Source: JAHHLP01 sp041609895 (GTDB taxonomy: Bacteria > Bacteroidota > Rhodothermia > Rhodothermales > JABDKH01). Taken from it: a stretch of 8,807 nucleotides of DNA. The stretch lies in the NCBI GenBank assembly GCA_041609895.1, contig JBFIPX010000141.1, positions 1-8,807 on the forward strand. The letters are read 5' to 3'. Shown here piece after piece: positions 5,762-8,807 of this stretch. The notes beneath the pieces were generated by a model. It was not told where the DNA came from, made no database searches, and saw only the letters and a list, made by a program, of their open reading frames with translations. Position numbers and translations under genes: made by a program. How positions within the stretch are numbered: the first letter of the stretch is position 1; each line of letters begins with the position of its first letter.

Positions 5762-6961
5762 ATGGCAGAATATAGAGGTACCATTGGCATCCTGACGGGG
5801 GGCGGCGACGTCCCGGGCCTGAACCCCGCGATCCGTGCCATCACCATCAGAGCGCTCCGTGAAGGATACAAGGTGATCGGACTGCGTCGCGGCTGGGGCG
5901 GCATTGTCGATATGGTTCGCGACAAGGAGGCCGACAACTCCAAACATTTCCAGGTGCTTACGGAAGACATCGTCAACCGCGCTGGCCGAACGGGCGGAAC
6001 GTTCCTGCACACCTCCAGAACGCGCCCAAGCCGGCTGCCGGGTGCTCTTGTACCTACCCATGTGCGGGACAAGTACAAGGAGGAAATCAACGACCTCACG
6101 CCCGAGGTGCTCAAGAACCTCGAGTGGCTGGGAATAGACTACCTGATACCGATTGGCGGCGACGACACATTGAGCTATGGCTATCGCCTGCACACTGAGG
6201 GGTTCAAAGTGGTCGCCATGCCCAAGACGATGGATAACGACGTTCCTGGCACCGACTACTGCATCGGCTTCGGCACCTGTGTTACGCGAACGATAGAACT
6301 CACACATACGCTAAGAACCACCTCTGGATCACACGAAAGATTTCTCGTAATCGAGGTGTTCGGTAGATACGCCGGATACTCCGCCCTGCTGCCAACGATG
6401 GCGGGCGCTGCCGACCGCTGCGTGATCCCCGAGCATCCCTTCGATATCGACCAGCTCACGGAACTGCTCGTTTACGATCGGGGCCGCCACCCCAGCAACT
6501 ACTCGGTTGTTCTGGTATCCGAGGGGGCGACTATAGCCGGCGATGATGAAATGTCTTTCGAGAGCCACGAGATGGACCAGTACGGCCACAGGAAGCTTGG
6601 CGGTATCGGCGACCGCGTCGCAGCACTGCTAAAGGAGCACTCACCCAAGTACAATAATGGTCGACGGATCAACGTTGTCAATCAGAGGCTGGGATACCTG
6701 GTGCGCTGTGGCGATCCGGACGCTCTCGATTCCATCGTGCCGATGGCGTTCGGCAACCTGGCCCTCGACCTCATACTGGAAGGAAGCACCGGTCGCCTGG
6801 TCAGCATCAGGAACGGCGTCTACGACAGTGTGACACTGGATGTGATCAACGGGCCTCATAAGGTCGTTGACGTCCAGAAGTACTACAACACGGACCGACT
6901 AAGACCGAACTACAAGACCTTTGACCGTAAACCGCTGTTCATCATGACTAGCGATATGTAG
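5762..6961 (+). CDS. 6-phosphofructokinase, predicted pyrophosphate-dependent
   Basis: This is a 399-residue PfkA-superfamily enzyme that phosphorylates fructose 6-phosphate to fructose 1,6-bisphosphate in glycolysis. Motifs in order: GGGDVPGLN (13-21), IGGDDT (131-136), PKTMDND (154-160, with catalytic Asp158), EVFGRYAGYSA (198-208, with Arg202), LVSEGA (251-256) and YLVRCGDPDALDS (312-324, with Arg315). The two donor-determining positions that are Gly104 and Gly124 in E. coli PfkA are Asp135 and Lys155 here. From established work on the family, the Asp/Lys pair blocks ATP use and indicates pyrophosphate as donor, making the reaction reversible. It is longer than E. coli PfkA (320 residues), as expected for this subgroup. 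The ATG at 5762 starts MAEYRGTIGILTGG, matching the family N-terminus; no good SD is present. It diverges from the aminotransferase operon. Confidence 0.93.
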   Translation: MAEYRGTIGILTGGGDVPGLNPAIRAITIRALREGYKVIGLRRGWGGIVDMVRDKEADNSKHFQVLTEDIVNRAGRTGGTFLHTSRTRPSRLPGALVPTHVRDKYKEEINDLTPEVLKNLEWLGIDYLIPIGGDDTLSYGYRLHTEGFKVVAMPKTMDNDVPGTDYCIGFGTCVTRTIELTHTLRTTSGSHERFLVIEVFGRYAGYSALLPTMAGAADRCVIPEHPFDIDQLTELLVYDRGRHPSNYSVVLVSEGATIAGDDEMSFESHEMDQYGHRKLGGIGDRVAALLKEHSPKYNNGRRINVVNQRLGYLVRCGDPDALDSIVPMAFGNLALDLILEGSTGRLVSIRNGVYDSVTLDVINGPHKVVDVQKYYNTDRLRPNYKTFDRKPLFIMTSDM

Positions 6962-7050
6962 CGCGTCGCAAACTTTTTCCGTGTGGAGCGTATACTTGCT
7001 CCCCCCGACGTTGACGCTCCCTCCACAGTCAACCAGAATCGCACCGGCCG
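6962..7050 (+). other. Intergenic leader with alternative hairpins upstream of the 461-residue protein
   Basis: The strand GGAGC at 6985-6989 has three possible pairing partners: GCTCC at 6998-7002; ACGCTCC at 7014-7020 (pairing with GGAGCGT, 6985-6991); and CTCCACA at 7021-7027 (pairing with TGTGGAG, 6982-6988). TATACT at 6991-6996 looks like a -10 box but lacks a recognisable -35. A T-run (TTTTT) at 6974-6978 after a weak GCGA/TCGC pairing could give partial termination of the phosphofructokinase transcript. Function is not established. Confidence 0.3.
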
Positions 7051-8436
7051 ATGCTCGATTCGACCATTGAGGCGCTCCGAAACGCGTTGGCCTCACGCTT
7101 CCCGCCCGTCACCCGTCGCGATAAACACGAAATCGAGACCGGCGACCTTCCTCCCAGTATCTCCTCCTTCCTGGTTCTCCATCTTGAGCGAAAGGCCCGG
7201 GAAGAGCTTGGACAACTTGACTTCGCGGGACTCAGGTGGATTGACATAGATCACGCGAACGTGCGGCAATGCCTCGACGCCCTCGCGCATGAAGCCAACG
7301 AACACGCGGTCGTTCCCAAGGATGAGTGGGATCAGTGCCTGCGAGAGGCAACGCGCTTCACCGTGGAAGCGACGATTGACCCCCGGACGGCGCTAGTCAA
7401 ACTCGTGTTTGGTGACGACGAGGCGCAAGTACCCGCCGACCACTTGATCTCCCGACTGAGACGGTTTGACGCACATCCGCCTCTGCGCGACGCGGTGGCC
7501 GACTCGCTGCAAAGACGACCGGAAGACACCTACTCCCGTGAGCGGTTTCAGTCGATCGTGGCCAAGGTCGACGACCTGCGGACAGACGGATTCACCGCAA
7601 ACGACTGGCTGGACGAGCTTTCGATAGTCTGCGAACTGCTTGCAGAGGTGGGACTGCCTAAGGCTTTGCCGGCCGAGCAGATAGCCGCATTCCTGGCGGC
7701 GCAGCGCTGTGGTTCCGAGGCGAGAGTCGTTGCGACCGCTGGCAGGGAACACATCACGCCGGAAGAGGCGAAGGACCTGATCGAGGCCGCGTCTCCGACA
7801 GAAGAGCCGGAGGATAACCTATCTGAGGCGCGGAAGTCAGCACCACAGGAGTGGTCGCTGTTTTCTCAAGCGGTGGAGAGCGGCGGCGCAGAGCGGGAAA
7901 GAGACCCCGCATCCGTGCCTCTGTGGAAACGATTCCAGAAGGACTTCAACGCCCCCATGGGATCGATTACACGGGAAGACAGGCCCGAAGACCGGTCAAC
8001 CCCTCCCGACCCGACGACAGACGCGAAGGCGCCATCACCCGACAGGGTGGCACGACCAAAGCCGGCGACGCAAGATTTAGACGAACACGGTGAACGTTCT
8101 CAACGTCCGTTGTGGCAGCAGTACCGCTCCAGTAAGCCTGGTTCCAAAACCGACAACTCCCAGGCACCCGATTTGCAGGAGTTGGAGCTGGGAGTGCTCG
8201 GGCCGGATGCAGCACGCGGCAGAGACTCGTTTATCGACGATTTGTTTGGTGGCGACGAAAAGGCATATCTGGATGCGATGGACGAGCTGTCTCATGCCAA
8301 CACCTGGAGTGAGGCATCCCAGGTGATCGCCGACCGCGTTTTCAAGAGATACAAAGTCAACATCTACAGTGAACCTGCAGTCGCGTTTACGAATGCCGTC
8401 GAGGCGCGCTACCGGGCTCGTCGCGTAAACGCCTGA
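7051..8436 (+). CDS. Hypothetical protein with disordered linker, repeated PLW motif and conserved-looking C-terminal domain
   Basis: This is a 461-residue protein that I do not recognise. It has three visible parts. Residues 1 to about 245 are mixed helical and acidic, with no signal peptide or membrane segment, so it is cytoplasmic. Residues about 246-380 are rich in Pro, Ser, Asp, Glu and Arg and probably disordered. Residues about 390-456 form a compact domain ([19 protein letters not shown], then [17 protein letters not shown], then [19 protein letters not shown]). The linker carries a short motif twice: PLWKRFQ at 290-296 and PLWQQYR at 353-359, with a looser relative WSLFSQAV at 268-275. 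Repeated short aromatic motifs in a linker suggest docking to a partner; this is inference. The ATG at 7051 has no SD. Gene spacing to the neighbours (89 bp and 70 bp) allows but does not prove co-transcription with the phosphofructokinase and the carboxylase. Confidence 0.8.
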   Translation: MLDSTIEALRNALASRFPPVTRRDKHEIETGDLPPSISSFLVLHLERKAREELGQLDFAGLRWIDIDHANVRQCLDALAHEANEHAVVPKDEWDQCLREATRFTVEATIDPRTALVKLVFGDDEAQVPADHLISRLRRFDAHPPLRDAVADSLQRRPEDTYSRERFQSIVAKVDDLRTDGFTANDWLDELSIVCELLAEVGLPKALPAEQIAAFLAAQRCGSEARVVATAGREHITPEEAKDLIEAASPTEEPEDNLSEARKSAPQEWSLFSQAVESGGAERERDPASVPLWKRFQKDFNAPMGSITREDRPEDRSTPPDPTTDAKAPSPDRVARPKPATQDLDEHGERSQRPLWQQYRSSKPGSKTDNSQAPDLQELELGVLGPDAARGRDSFIDDLFGGDEKAYLDAMDELSHANTWSEASQVIADRVFKRYKVNIYSEPAVAFTNAVEARYRARRVNA

Positions 8437-8506
8437 CCGCCTCAATTTTCGCGTGCCGGCGGCGACCGTTACCTTTCCGAGTTCACCTCGAACCGACTCA
8501 CAGGCA

Positions 8507-8807
8507 ATGACGAAGAACAAGACCGCTCTCGAAGATCTTGCGGAACGGCGTGATCAAGCGCTTGCCGCCGGTGGCGAGGCCCGAATCAAGCGTCAGCACG
8601 ACCGCGGCAAACTGACCGCCCGGGAAAGGATCGATCTTCTCCTCGATGAAGGATCGTTCGAAGAACTGGGCATGTTCGTGCGTCACCAGACATCTGCCTT
8701 CGGCCTCGACCAGAATAGGCCGTACGGAGACGGGGTGGTGACCGGGTATGGAACCGTAAACGGCCGGCTGGTCTATGTCTTCTCCCAGGATTTTGCCGTC
8801 TTCGGAG
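8507..8807 (+). CDS. pccB: Acyl-CoA carboxylase beta subunit (propionyl-CoA carboxylase-type carboxyltransferase), N-terminal part, cut by window edge
   Basis: The first 100 residues of what should be a protein of about 510-520 residues are present. Translation starts [15 protein letters not shown] and contains [19 protein letters not shown] (35-53), [11 protein letters not shown] (57-67) and [20 protein letters not shown] (74-93), followed by QDFAVFG, the typical N-terminal region of carboxyltransferase beta subunits. These enzymes move a carboxyl group from biotin carrier protein to propionyl-CoA or acetyl-CoA, feeding methylmalonyl-CoA or fatty-acid metabolism. The same family includes the methylmalonyl-CoA decarboxylase alpha subunit, so substrate and direction are not settled; the FV-x-H and FGL features favour the propionyl/methylmalonyl group. 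The ATG at 8507 fits the family start; AGG three bases upstream is a weak SD. The rest lies beyond the right edge. Confidence 0.92.
   Translation, partial: MTKNKTALEDLAERRDQALAAGGEARIKRQHDRGKLTARERIDLLLDEGSFEELGMFVRHQTSAFGLDQNRPYGDGVVTGYGTVNGRLVYVFSQDFAVFG

Noticed and set aside
5560..6307. Two long minus-strand frames over the phosphofructokinase N-terminal region
   Set aside because: They are antisense to a clearly conserved enzyme and show no protein-like features.
8077..8520. 147-codon minus-strand frame over the end of the 461-residue gene
   Set aside because: Antisense to a protein-like reading frame with a conserved-looking C-terminal domain; no SD or family match.

Overview
The window looks like chromosomal DNA from a free-living, moderately GC-rich member of the Bacteroidota/Rhodothermota lineage (Rhodothermales-like). 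This is inference from three things. The class III aminotransferase and the NFACT protein have the sequence style I associate with that lineage. Most starts lack a strong Shine-Dalgarno (SD) sequence. One putative promoter element resembles the Bacteroidota -7 box. No mobile elements, CRISPR arrays, rRNA or tRNA genes were seen.

Layout, left to right. Bases 1-53 (minus strand) are the first 17 codons of uppP (undecaprenyl-diphosphatase), which runs off the left edge. After a 275-bp divergent intergenic region comes a small secreted HEAT-repeat protein (plus strand, 329-877) with a consensus SD. A convergent intergenic region (878-1023) holds two oppositely directed terminator-like hairpins. 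Next is a tight four-gene minus-strand cluster, read from 5602 down to 1024: a class III aminotransferase, a TPR lipoprotein with a possible CsgG/LpoB-like C-terminal half, a 106-residue membrane protein, and an NFACT/RqcH-family protein. The gaps between them are 12, 11 and 47 bp, so they are probably one operon.

A divergent intergenic region (5603-5761) separates this operon from a plus-strand series. The series starts with a 6-phosphofructokinase whose Asp135 and Lys155 predict pyrophosphate rather than ATP as phosphoryl donor. It continues with a 461-residue protein of unknown function that carries a duplicated PLW motif in a disordered linker. It ends with the start of an acyl-CoA (propionyl-CoA-type) carboxylase beta subunit that runs off the right edge.

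Most of the content is housekeeping: cell-wall lipid recycling, glycolysis, amino-acid transamination, ribosome quality control and acyl-CoA carboxylation. The least explained items are the 461-residue protein, the TPR lipoprotein with its small membrane partner, and the secreted HEAT protein. I found no convincing evidence of a wholly new defence or mobile system.
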